A stretch of 7,845 nucleotides of DNA from assembly GCA_029983555.1 (NCBI GenBank), contig JASBZH010000054.1, positions 1-7,845 of the forward strand, given 5' to 3'. The position numbers and the translations under genes are program-made. This document shows, in pieces, positions 1 to 5,220 of this stretch; within the stretch, counting starts at the first letter, position 1; each line of letters opens with the position of its first letter. The notes under the pieces are model-generated. The model was not told where the DNA came from. It saw only the letters and a list, made by a program, of their open reading frames with translations, and did no database searches. The DNA comes from Peptoniphilus sp. (lineage in GTDB: Bacteria; Bacillota; Clostridia; Tissierellales; Peptoniphilaceae).

Positions 1-37
1 TATTATAAGTTAAAATTTCGACTAATAAATTTAATAG

Positions 38-124
38 ATTCTATTTCTGTGAGCGATTTTAATTAAAGCATTTTTCTTAAATTCTATTTCTGTGAGCGGT
101 TTTAATTGATACATTTTTACTTAA
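38..124. repeat. Two-copy tandem direct repeat, 43-bp period
   Basis: The 18-bp word ATTCTATTTCTGTGAGCG occurs at 38-55 and again, identically, at 81-98. Each copy is followed by a diverged tail with the same layout: a TTTTAATT block, then an ATTTTT block, then CTTAA. The whole unit is therefore about 43 bp, repeated twice. No third copy is visible to the left (1-37) or right (125-263). The GTGAGCG part stands out from the surrounding AT-rich DNA. The function is unknown. Possibilities are paired protein-binding sites, a decayed repeat array, or the tail of an element lying to the left of the window. Confidence 0.7.
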
Positions 125-224
125 CTTATATTTATTATTTTGTATTTTAGTTTAGAATTATTTAGTTTACTTTAAGAGTACATTTATATAATAATAGTAT
201 GAGAGTTGTAAAAATTTATAAAAT

Positions 225-250
225 AAAAAAACCTGCAGCATAACTGCAGG
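225..250 (-). terminator. Intrinsic terminator of the nitroreductase gene
   Basis: Read on the minus strand, a perfect 7-bp stem (CCTGCAG/CTGCAGG, 232-238 with 244-250) with a 5-nt loop is followed at once by seven T residues (225-231). It lies 13 bp past the stop codon of the minus-strand nitroreductase-like gene, so it is that gene's rho-independent terminator. There is no T tract on the plus-strand side, so it is probably one-directional. Confidence 0.9.
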
Positions 251-263
251 AAATTTAATAAAA

Positions 264-1058
264 TTATATGTTGTAAGAGCCTATATAGTAATATTTTCCA
301 TCGTCTTTAAGTGAAATATTCCACTTATTTTGGATATTTATTGATTTCATCATTTCTTCGACATAGAATAAAACAACTCCCATATCTACAAAAGATCTTG
401 AATCTTCGTCAGTTTTAACCATGTAAGCATAAATTTTGTGACCTTCAAGCACGAATCTCCAAGGTTGTAAATTCTTGTGGCTAGGTGCATATCTTACTGA
501 AGAGAATATATCAAAAATCCCATAATTTTCAAGCTCTTCAATTGATACAGGAATGCCAATTTTATCTTTAAACACGATTTCTTCAACTTTAAGTCTTGGT
601 GAAGTTACTTCTGGATCAAATAGTTTCTTTTTAGCGCCATATCCTATTGCAATTAGGAAGTTTATGTTTTCTCCATCTTCTCCAAAAATATTCTTTCTAG
701 TGTCTCTATCCACTTGGTCAACTGTTATCCAGCATGTGTCGACGTCTAAATCTACTATCTTTGTATTTAGTTTTTCTAGGTAATAGCCGCATTTTAAAGC
801 ATTGATAGCATTGTCCTCTTTAATTTCTAATGCTATATAGTGAGGAGCATTAATCATAACGCCGTCATAGCCAGCTTTGCCATCTAGTCCTTTGGCAACT
901 ATTGAACCGTTTTCATAAAAACTAAATTTAATATCGCTTTCACTCTCACCAATTTCTTCCATCAATAATTTTATATTTTCTAATTTGTCCTTTGGAACTA
1001 CATTATTTTTAAAATTTCTAACTGACTTTCTTTTTTGCAAGAAATTTGTCATTAACAT
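264..1058 (-). CDS. Nitroreductase-like flavoprotein, TM1586 type
   Basis: A 264-residue protein that I assign to the nitroreductase superfamily, specifically the single-chain putative nitroreductases typified by TM1586. Members bind FMN and are presumed to reduce nitro, quinone or similar compounds with NAD(P)H; the substrate is unknown. Visible signatures are RKSVRNF at 10-16 (the N-terminal phosphate-contact motif), APHYIAL at 71-77, FLIAIGYG at 134-141, RYAPSHKNLQPWRF at 189-202 and DMG at 225-227. The APSxxNxQPW motif, which sits early in ordinary dimeric nitroreductases, lies in the C-terminal half here. This fits the family's two-lobed, pseudo-dimeric chain. No signal peptide is seen, so it is probably cytoplasmic. 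The start is set by AAGGAGGGG at 1066-1074, 7 nt before ATG; an in-frame ATG two codons later is less well spaced. The gene is monocistronic, divergent from the helicase and has its own terminator. Family is fairly sure; reaction is not. Confidence 0.85.
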   Translation of the reverse strand: MLMTNFLQKRKSVRNFKNNVVPKDKLENIKLLMEEIGESESDIKFSFYENGSIVAKGLDGKAGYDGVMINAPHYIALEIKEDNAINALKCGYYLEKLNTKIVDLDVDTCWITVDQVDRDTRKNIFGEDGENINFLIAIGYGAKKKLFDPEVTSPRLKVEEIVFKDKIGIPVSIEELENYGIFDIFSSVRYAPSHKNLQPWRFVLEGHKIYAYMVKTDEDSRSFVDMGVVLFYVEEMMKSINIQNKWNISLKDDGKYYYIGSYNI

Positions 1059-1081
1059 AGCATTACCCCTCCTTATGTATC

Positions 1082-1100
1082 TGATAATATGATTATATCA
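1082..1100 (-). promoter_or_regulatory. Extended -10 promoter of the nitroreductase gene, with overlapping palindrome
   Basis: On the minus strand, TATAAT at 1092-1097 is preceded by TG plus one base, giving a consensus extended -10 about 33 bp upstream of the ATG. No good -35 is seen; the region is only a T run. The same bases lie in a 19-bp imperfect palindrome centred on 1091, with outer arms TGATA/TATCA and 7 of 9 positions paired. It could bind a repressor, but in DNA this AT-rich the palindrome may be chance. The promoter call is firmer than the operator call. Confidence 0.55.
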
Positions 1101-1159
1101 CAACTTAAGTTTTAAAAAAATAGATTTAAAAATATGCTCAATTAGTTTAAACTGTATAT

Positions 1160-1165
1160 GGAGGG
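1160..1165 (+). promoter_or_regulatory. Ribosome binding site selecting a TTG start for the helicase
   Basis: GGAGGG lies 5 nt before the TTG at 1171. No in-frame ATG is near, and the Q motif (TDEQ) begins at residue 4, as expected for the N terminus of UvrD-like helicases. The TTG is therefore the likely start. Confidence 0.8.
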
Positions 1166-1170
1166 ATATC

Positions 1171-3027
1171 TTGTTACTTACAGATGAACAAAAAAGGGCA
1201 ACTGAACATTTTGAAGGTCCTGCGATAGTGCTTGCCGTTCCAGGTGCTGGGAAAACGACAATACTACTATATAGAATTATGAATTTAATTGATAGGGGAG
1301 TAGATCCTCGTGAAATTTTGACCATTACTTTTTCCAAGGCTCAGGCCCTCGATATAAAAAATAGATTTTTAGATTTATGTCCCAATAGTTCTTCAAACTT
1401 TTCTACAATACACGCATTTTGTTATAGAATAGTGCGCGATTATGCTAGAAAGAGCGGAAAAAATTACAATTTAATAGATTCAAATATTCCTAAGAAGTAT
1501 CAAATTATGCGAATGGTTTATAGACAAGTTAACAGTTCTTATCCTACAGAGGAAGCTGTTGAAACTGCGTTTAAAGAAATTGGATATTGCAAAAATATTA
1601 TGTTAAATCCTTCATCTTATGCAAAGAAGAAAACTTGCGAAACTAGTAATTTTGAAAAAGTGTTTGATACATATGAAAAATATAAGATTGAACACAACTT
1701 AATTGATTTTGACGATATGATAATTAAGGCCTATGAAGTGCTTAGAAGCGATAAGTCAATACTCAATAAGTATAGAAATAGTTATAAATTTATACAGCTA
1801 GACGAGGGACAGGACACGAGTCGCAGCCAGTTTTTAGTGATAAAAATGCTAGCTAAACCCAATAACAATTTTTTAATTGTGGCAGATGACGATCAGTCGA
1901 TTTATGGTTTTAGAGGGGCAAATCCGTCGGATCTTTTAAACCTTCCAAAAGAATATAAGGGAATTGAGACTCTTTTTATGGAAAATAACTTTCGCTCTTC
2001 TAAAAATATAGTCAATACTTCAAATATTTTTATTGATCAAAATAAATCTAGGTATAATAAAAATATTATTACAGATAATGATTTTTATGAGCCTGTAAGT
2101 ATAATTAAGGTAAAAGAGCCAAAGAATCAATATGAATTTATAAAAAAAGAAATTGAAGATTTTGACGGTGACGTTGCGGTTTTGTACAGAAACAATTTAT
2201 CTAGCATTGGACTTGTCGAATTTTTTGAAAGAAATAATATTGCATTTAATATCAAGGACAAAAAGACAAAATTCTTTTCGCATTTTATTACAAGTGATAT
2301 TTTAGATATATTAAACTTTTCAAGAGATTTGTCTCAGATAGATCTTTACGAAAAATTCTATTATAAAATTTTTGGATATATTTCAAGAAAGCACATTGAT
2401 TATCTAAAGAAACACCCAGGTAAGAATATTTTTAATGTTTTAAAAGATTATCCTTACTTGCCAGATTATTATCACAGAAATATAAATAAATTAAATTCGT
2501 ATTTTAAAAGATTACATAGATCAAATGTCTATGAGGCGATTAATATTATAGAAAAGGACATGGGATATGGCGAGTATTTAAAAGAAAATGCTAAAAGATT
2601 TAGAGAGACTTTCGAATCTTTAAATGAATATCTTTACTATCTAAAATTGATTGCAAAGAATACATCTTCTTTGGATTTATTTATCGGAAGACTTAAAGAG
2701 CTTGAATATATTCTAAAAAAACCGAAGGATAGTGACGCCAAAATTACATTTTCAACTATTCATTCAGCCAAGGGACTTGAATTTACTAAGGTATTTGTAG
2801 TGGACTTATATGAAGGGACACTGCCTTCAAAGACTAGCATTGATATGCTTGGGGAAGACGACTCCTTATATGAAGAAGAGAGGAGAATTTTTTATGTCGC
2901 GATGACTCGCGCTAAAGAAGAGCTCTACCTTATGTATTCCCATTATAGAAATGGGCAAAAAAATAAAATGTCTTCTTTTTTAGAGGATCTTGAAACTTTG
3001 GCAAAAGACGACAAAGAAAAAGAGTGA
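1171..3027 (+). CDS. UvrD/PcrA-like superfamily 1 DNA helicase, compact form
   Basis: A 618-residue ATP-dependent 3'-5' DNA helicase of the UvrD/Rep/PcrA family, expected to act in the cytoplasm in DNA repair, replication restart or recombination. All core motifs are present: Q motif (Q7), Walker A PGAGKTT at 24-30 (K28), motif Ia at about 50-60, Walker B DEGQD at 211-215, motif III around DDQSIYGFRG at 240-249, NNFRSS at 272-277, motif V around HSAKGLEF at 531-538, and motif VI around FYVAMTRAKE at 574-583 (R580 is the likely arginine finger). PcrA/UvrD proteins usually have about 720-750 residues. Here the 2B-like insert (about 375-520) is reduced and the chain ends roughly 30 residues after motif VI, so the C-terminal extension that contacts RNA polymerase in PcrA is missing. 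It is thus probably a paralogue and not the housekeeping PcrA. Translation starts at TTG. The gene stands alone, ending at a bidirectional terminator. ATPase function is near certain; the pathway is not. Confidence 0.95.
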   Translation: MLLTDEQKRATEHFEGPAIVLAVPGAGKTTILLYRIMNLIDRGVDPREILTITFSKAQALDIKNRFLDLCPNSSSNFSTIHAFCYRIVRDYARKSGKNYNLIDSNIPKKYQIMRMVYRQVNSSYPTEEAVETAFKEIGYCKNIMLNPSSYAKKKTCETSNFEKVFDTYEKYKIEHNLIDFDDMIIKAYEVLRSDKSILNKYRNSYKFIQLDEGQDTSRSQFLVIKMLAKPNNNFLIVADDDQSIYGFRGANPSDLLNLPKEYKGIETLFMENNFRSSKNIVNTSNIFIDQNKSRYNKNIITDNDFYEPVSIIKVKEPKNQYEFIKKEIEDFDGDVAVLYRNNLSSIGLVEFFERNNIAFNIKDKKTKFFSHFITSDILDILNFSRDLSQIDLYEKFYYKIFGYISRKHIDYLKKHPGKNIFNVLKDYPYLPDYYHRNINKLNSYFKRLHRSNVYEAINIIEKDMGYGEYLKENAKRFRETFESLNEYLYYLKLIAKNTSSLDLFIGRLKELEYILKKPKDSDAKITFSTIHSAKGLEFTKVFVVDLYEGTLPSKTSIDMLGEDDSLYEEERRIFYVAMTRAKEELYLMYSHYRNGQKNKMSSFLEDLETLAKDDKEKE

Positions 3028-3058
3028 AGAGTTTATAAATTTAAATATTTTTATGTAT

Positions 3059-3116
3059 AAAAAACCAGAAATATCATGGTGTAAGTTTAACATACATTCA
3101 TGTTTTCTGGTTTTAT
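3059..3116. terminator. Bidirectional terminator between the convergent helicase and sfsA clusters
   Basis: A perfect 11-bp inverted repeat, AAAACCAGAAA at 3061-3071 and TTTCTGGTTTT at 3104-3114, encloses a 32-nt middle. That middle contains a further pairing, CATG at 3075-3078 with CATG at 3099-3102. T-rich sequence follows the stem on the plus strand, and the A run before it gives a T run on the minus strand, so it can end transcription of both the helicase and the small DUF6440-type gene. The loop is unusually long for an intrinsic terminator. Confidence 0.75.
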
Positions 3117-3119
3117 TTA

Positions 3120-3338
3120 TTATAATTCTCTATTTTTAATCTCTCGCAGTTCAGTAGCAGAAGATATTACAACATTGCCACAAGAATCAAGAAGGGGAGT
3201 GAGTGCTACACCATAACCTGCAAAGAGATTTAGGTAGTTTACTCCAGTTTCTAAGTCTACAATTACTTTATAAGATTCAGTTATATTTCCAAATTTTCCA
3301 ATCTCCACAAATCTTTTGTATTTATCTTTTCCAAACAT
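3120..3338 (-). CDS. Small DUF6440-family protein, function unknown
   Basis: A 72-residue protein that I match from memory to the uncharacterised DUF6440 family, through the pattern IVDLETGVNYLNLFAGYG (residues 26-43) followed by LTPLLDSCGNVV. In that family a 'VDxETGVxYL' strand is followed by a glycine-rich turn and 'LTPLLDxxGxxV'. It is predicted to be a compact, all-beta, soluble protein with no signal peptide, membrane segment or catalytic motif that I recognise. The start is the ATG at 3336-3338, not an in-frame ATG 16 codons upstream, because TGGAGG at 3345-3350 sits correctly before it and the upstream stretch belongs to the acetyltransferase gene. Only 1 bp separates it from that gene's stop codon, so translational coupling is likely. 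It is the last gene before the terminator. DUF6440 genes are often found alone, so the link to acetylation is only contextual. Confidence 0.75.
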   Translation of the reverse strand: MFGKDKYKRFVEIGKFGNITESYKVIVDLETGVNYLNLFAGYGVALTPLLDSCGNVVISSATELREIKNREL

Positions 3339-3339
3339 A

Positions 3340-3849
3340 TTAGTCCTCCAATATTTTTTCAAATGCAAATCTCTCGTCTGTGCCATTTATATAAACTATT
3401 CCGCAGTAGGTATAGTTTAATCTTTTTATAAGTCTTTGCATTGACTTGTTATTTCTGTGTGTATCTATTCGCAAAGATTTTATATTATTTCTTTTGGCAT
3501 AGTCTTCGCAAAACAGTAGAACAGATTTACCATATCCCTTAGATCTGTACTTATTTCCCGTAGCCACTCTGTGAATAGCGATGTAATCATAATTTGAAAT
3601 CCATTTTCCTGTCATATTGTCTTCATAGTCGCAGTCGTACTTTTTAATTATTACAGTAGAGACAACTTGGCCATTGTCCTCTAAAACATAGAGTTCATCA
3701 TTTCTAATAAGGTCCTCAAATTTATCTAAATTTGGAATTTTATCTTTCTGCCACTGATCGACTCCTTCTTCTTTTAGTTTTTGAGAACCTTCCCTATAAA
3801 ATTGTAAAATTATATTTTTATCGATATTTTCGGCAAGTCTTAATTCCAT
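3340..3849 (-). CDS. GNAT-family N-acetyltransferase
   Basis: A 169-residue GCN5-related N-acetyltransferase, which transfers an acetyl group from acetyl-CoA to an amine. The acetyl-CoA binding signature is RSKGYG at 102-107 (the Q/RxxGxG/A loop of motif A), preceded by the strand HRVAT at 93-97. It is followed by the helix KSVLLFCEDYAKR and by the motif B region, roughly RIDTHRNNKSMQRLI at 127-141, then LNYTYCGIVY. DQWQ near residue 31 is a pattern I associate with a common Firmicute subgroup of this family. The length is typical of a single GNAT domain. The acceptor is unknown and could be a small molecule or protein N terminus. Its ATG overlaps the end of sfsA by 10 bp, and its own Shine-Dalgarno is modest (GGAAGA at 3853-3858), so it probably relies on translational coupling with sfsA. 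The DUF6440 gene follows 1 bp later. Confidence 0.92.
   Translation of the reverse strand: MELRLAENIDKNIILQFYREGSQKLKEEGVDQWQKDKIPNLDKFEDLIRNDELYVLEDNGQVVSTVIIKKYDCDYEDNMTGKWISNYDYIAIHRVATGNKYRSKGYGKSVLLFCEDYAKRNNIKSLRIDTHRNNKSMQRLIKRLNYTYCGIVYINGTDERFAFEKILED
3345..3349 (-). promoter_or_regulatory. Ribosome binding site deciding the start of the DUF6440 gene
   Basis: GGAGG on the minus strand lies 6 nt before the ATG at 3336-3338 and inside the last codons of the acetyltransferase gene. It fixes the start of the small gene and fits reinitiation or coupling, because the upstream stop codon lies between this site and the ATG. Confidence 0.8.
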
Positions 3850-4538
3850 ATTTCTTCCAAATTATATGGCACTTTTTCTTTAATTTCTATTCCAGACCTT
3901 GTCACTAAAGAGCTATAGCACAAAATTTTTACTCCTTTTTTATTTGCCCCTAGTAGTGCATTAGAAAAATCTCTGTCTTGTTTAAAATTTGGTGTAAATA
4001 AATTTACATCACTCATTTGGATTACAAAGATCACTAAAGGATTTATTCCACTTTCCAAATTGGAAAGACCTATCATGTGTTTTTTGCCGCGTTTAGTTGG
4101 AGCATCGGGGAAGGAAGTAAGACCTTCTTTTTCTAAAGTTACACCTTTTACTTCTATTATGGACTTATTTTCTTCTCCCTCAACATAAAAATCAAATCTA
4201 GAGTCGCCATATTTATACTCTGGTTTTATAAATTTAGGTTCATATCCTAAATCAATTATACCACTGGATAATCCTTCATAAACGACCTTGTTGGGAGCAG
4301 AAGAGTCTATATTTATTAATTTATCATTCTTATAAATTGAAGTTAATGTGTATTTCGTCTTGCGGTTTTTGTTGTCACTATATTCCAAAAAACAGCTCGC
4401 GCCTTCGATGAAAATTTCTTTACATCTTCCAGTGTTGGGAACATAGGCGTCTATAACTCGCGATCCCTTTAGACATTTTGCAACAAAACGATTTTTTCTA
4501 TATAAAAATTTAGCTTTAATTGAACTATTATAAAGCAT
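3840..4538 (-). CDS. sfsA: SfsA family protein (sugar fermentation stimulation protein homologue)
   Basis: A 232-residue SfsA. The E. coli protein was named for an effect on maltose metabolism and binds DNA. The family combines an N-terminal OB-like domain with a C-terminal domain of the PD-(D/E)XK nuclease fold, but its true activity is unsettled. Signatures are RKNRF at 14-18, VPNTG at 33-37, SRFDF at 113-117, EVKGVTLE at 129-136, FPDAPTKRGKKH at 143-154 and FVIQ at 171-174. D116 with E129-V-K131 gives the D...ExK arrangement of the nuclease fold, and these residues look intact. The start is the ATG at 4536-4538, chosen because AGGAGG at 4543-4548 precedes it and the family begins a few residues before the RxxRF motif. 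An upstream in-frame ATG would run back into the tRNA terminator. This is the first gene of the sfsA-GNAT-DUF6440 cluster. No strong promoter is visible in the 34 nt after the tRNA terminator, so read-through may contribute. Confidence 0.95.
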   Translation of the reverse strand: MLYNSSIKAKFLYRKNRFVAKCLKGSRVIDAYVPNTGRCKEIFIEGASCFLEYSDNKNRKTKYTLTSIYKNDKLINIDSSAPNKVVYEGLSSGIIDLGYEPKFIKPEYKYGDSRFDFYVEGEENKSIIEVKGVTLEKEGLTSFPDAPTKRGKKHMIGLSNLESGINPLVIFVIQMSDVNLFTPNFKQDRDFSNALLGANKKGVKILCYSSLVTRSGIEIKEKVPYNLEEIWN

Positions 4539-4542
4539 AAAA

Positions 4543-4548
4543 CCTCCT
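4543..4548 (-). promoter_or_regulatory. Ribosome binding site deciding the sfsA start
   Basis: AGGAGG on the minus strand lies 4 nt before the ATG at 4536-4538. It excludes the longer reading, which begins 18 codons upstream at 4592 within the tRNA operon terminator hairpin. Confidence 0.85.
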
Positions 4549-4572
4549 AAACTACAAAAGTTATTTGAACAC

Positions 4573-4606
4573 AAAAAAAGCTGTTGAAACACGAAATTTC
4601 AACAGC
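4573..4606 (-). terminator. Intrinsic terminator of the tRNA operon
   Basis: On the minus strand a perfect 10-bp stem, GCTGTTGAAA with TTTCAACAGC (4597-4606 with 4580-4589), has a 7-nt loop and is followed by seven T residues (4573-4579). It begins 8 bp beyond the 3' CCA of the tRNA-Phe gene and separates the tRNA operon from sfsA. Confidence 0.92.
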
Positions 4607-4614
4607 CTTATAAC

Positions 4615-4690
<76 letters not shown>

Positions 4691-4696
4691 AGAAAA

Positions 4697-4773
4697 TGGT
4701 GGGCCTTCGGGGACTTGAACCCAGGACCTACCGGTTATGAGCCGGGCGCTCTAACCAACTGAGCTAAAGGCCC
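4697..4773 (-). tRNA. tRNA with CAU anticodon (elongator Met or lysidine-type Ile2)
   Basis: A 77-nt cloverleaf on the minus strand with acceptor stem GGGCCTT/AAGGCCC, an encoded CCA at 4697-4699, and anticodon loop CTCATAA with CAU at 4737-4739. It is not the initiator: positions 1 and 72 pair normally and the anticodon stem lacks the three G-C pairs of initiator tRNA. Elongator Met and Ile2 (whose C34 becomes lysidine through TilS) cannot be told apart by anticodon. C4-G69 and C5-G68, which I recall as favourable for TilS in E. coli, are present, so Ile2 is a real possibility. Two C-U mismatches are seen, at 27-43 in the anticodon stem and 50-64 in the T stem. Both are unusual in one tRNA. 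Confidence 0.93.
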
Positions 4774-4784
4774 ACACCATTCTT

Positions 4785-4875
4785 TGGCGGAGAAAGAGGG
4801 ATTTGAACCCTCGCGCCCCTATCGGGACCTACTCCCTTAGCAGGGGAGCCTCTTCAGCCTCTTGAGTATTTCTCC
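4785..4875 (-). tRNA. tRNA-Ser (GCU)
   Basis: A 91-nt class II tRNA on the minus strand with acceptor stem GGAGAAA/TTTCTCC, discriminator G and CCA encoded at 4785-4787. The anticodon stem CTCCC/GGGAG holds the loop CTGCTAA, with anticodon GCU at 4839-4841, reading AGC/AGU codons. A long variable arm (GGTCCCGATAGGGGC region) is typical of serine tRNAs. It is the first gene of the three-tRNA operon, 11 bp upstream of the CAU tRNA. Confidence 0.97.
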
Positions 4876-4912
4876 ACTACTAATCAGTTGTCTCAAGCAA
4901 CCTACCTTTAAC

Positions 4913-4941
4913 ATCTTACAGTAATAAAATTTGTTTGTCAA
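4913..4941 (-). promoter_or_regulatory. Promoter of the Ser-CAU-Phe tRNA operon
   Basis: On the minus strand a perfect -35 box TTGACA (4936-4941), a 17-bp spacer and -10 box TAAGAT (4913-4918) form a near-consensus sigma-A promoter. Transcription would start near 4906 and give a leader of about 30 nt before tRNA-Ser. Directly upstream of the -35 (4942-4968) is a run of A/T tracts resembling an UP element, as expected for a strong stable-RNA promoter. Confidence 0.88.
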
Positions 4942-5140
4942 CTCTTTTTTTATTTTTTTTAAAAAAAGTTTACAAATTGGGAAATACTTTTCTCATTGGA
5001 TTTACATTATCTCATAATTTAAATAAAAAATAAAGCAGAATTTTAAAATTAATGTAAAGTTTTAACAATTAAAATAAATTTTTGGCTAGAATTTTCTTAT
5101 CAGATAATAATATTATGAATTTTTAAAAATAAATATTAAT
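4942..5140. other. Gene-free intergenic stretch between the tRNA operon and metal ATPase gene
   Basis: No coding sequence is supported here. The left part (4942-4968) is the A/T tract upstream of the tRNA promoter. A perfect 9-bp inverted repeat, TTTACATTA (5001-5009) and TAATGTAAA (5050-5058), is separated by 40 bp, and a small ATAATATTAT palindrome lies at 5107-5116. Both could be chance in DNA this AT-rich. No hairpin with a T tract is seen. The ATPase promoter begins just to the right. Confidence 0.6.
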
Positions 5141-5170
5141 TTGAATTATATGATTGATGATTCATATAAT
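5141..5170 (+). promoter_or_regulatory. Promoter of the metal-transporting ATPase gene
   Basis: The -35-like TTGAAT (5141-5146), an 18-bp spacer and a perfect -10 TATAAT (5165-5170) form a good sigma-A promoter, about 50 bp upstream of the ATG. Transcription should start near 5177. A weaker alternative, TTGATG (5154-5159) with TATCAT (5177-5182), overlaps it. Confidence 0.75.
5145..5170. promoter_or_regulatory. Candidate metal-sensor operator over the ATPase promoter
   Basis: A 26-bp imperfect palindrome has 9-bp arms ATTATATGA (5145-5153) and TCATATAAT (5162-5170), with 11 of 13 base pairs matched in all. It lies between and over the -35 and -10 boxes, so a bound protein would block RNA polymerase. 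The size, AT content and TGA...TCA core resemble operators of ArsR/SmtB-family zinc or cadmium sensors such as CzrA and SmtB. A third half-site TATATGA follows at 5186-5192. No regulator gene is in the window, so the binding protein is inferred. Confidence 0.6.
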
Positions 5171-5220
5171 ATATGTTATCATAAATATATGAAAGAGTGC
5201 GCAAGTGATGGAGGTTATTT

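Noticed and set aside
38..124. CRISPR array
   Set aside because: Only two copies are seen, the identical part is just 18 bp, the period of 43 bp is too short for most repeat-spacer units, the putative spacers resemble each other, and no cas gene is in the window.
166..192. Plus-strand promoter (TTTACT, then TATAAT at 187-192)
   Set aside because: The spacer is only 15 bp and nothing on the plus strand follows except the antisense of the nitroreductase gene. A random TATAAT is expected in this AT-rich DNA.
553..783. Plus-strand frame opposite the nitroreductase gene
   Set aside because: It is serine-rich, low-complexity shadow coding, without a ribosome binding site or recognisable domain, lying wholly inside a better-supported gene.
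1098..1337. Minus-strand frame over the helicase start
   Set aside because: It is antisense to the Walker A region of the helicase, with no homology that I recognise.
3336..3386. Longer DUF6440 start 16 codons upstream
   Set aside because: The extension lies within the acetyltransferase gene in another frame, and the good ribosome binding site serves the downstream ATG.
4536..4592. Longer sfsA start 18 codons upstream
   Set aside because: The extra stretch reads back into the tRNA operon terminator hairpin and has no family similarity, and the internal ATG has a strong ribosome binding site.
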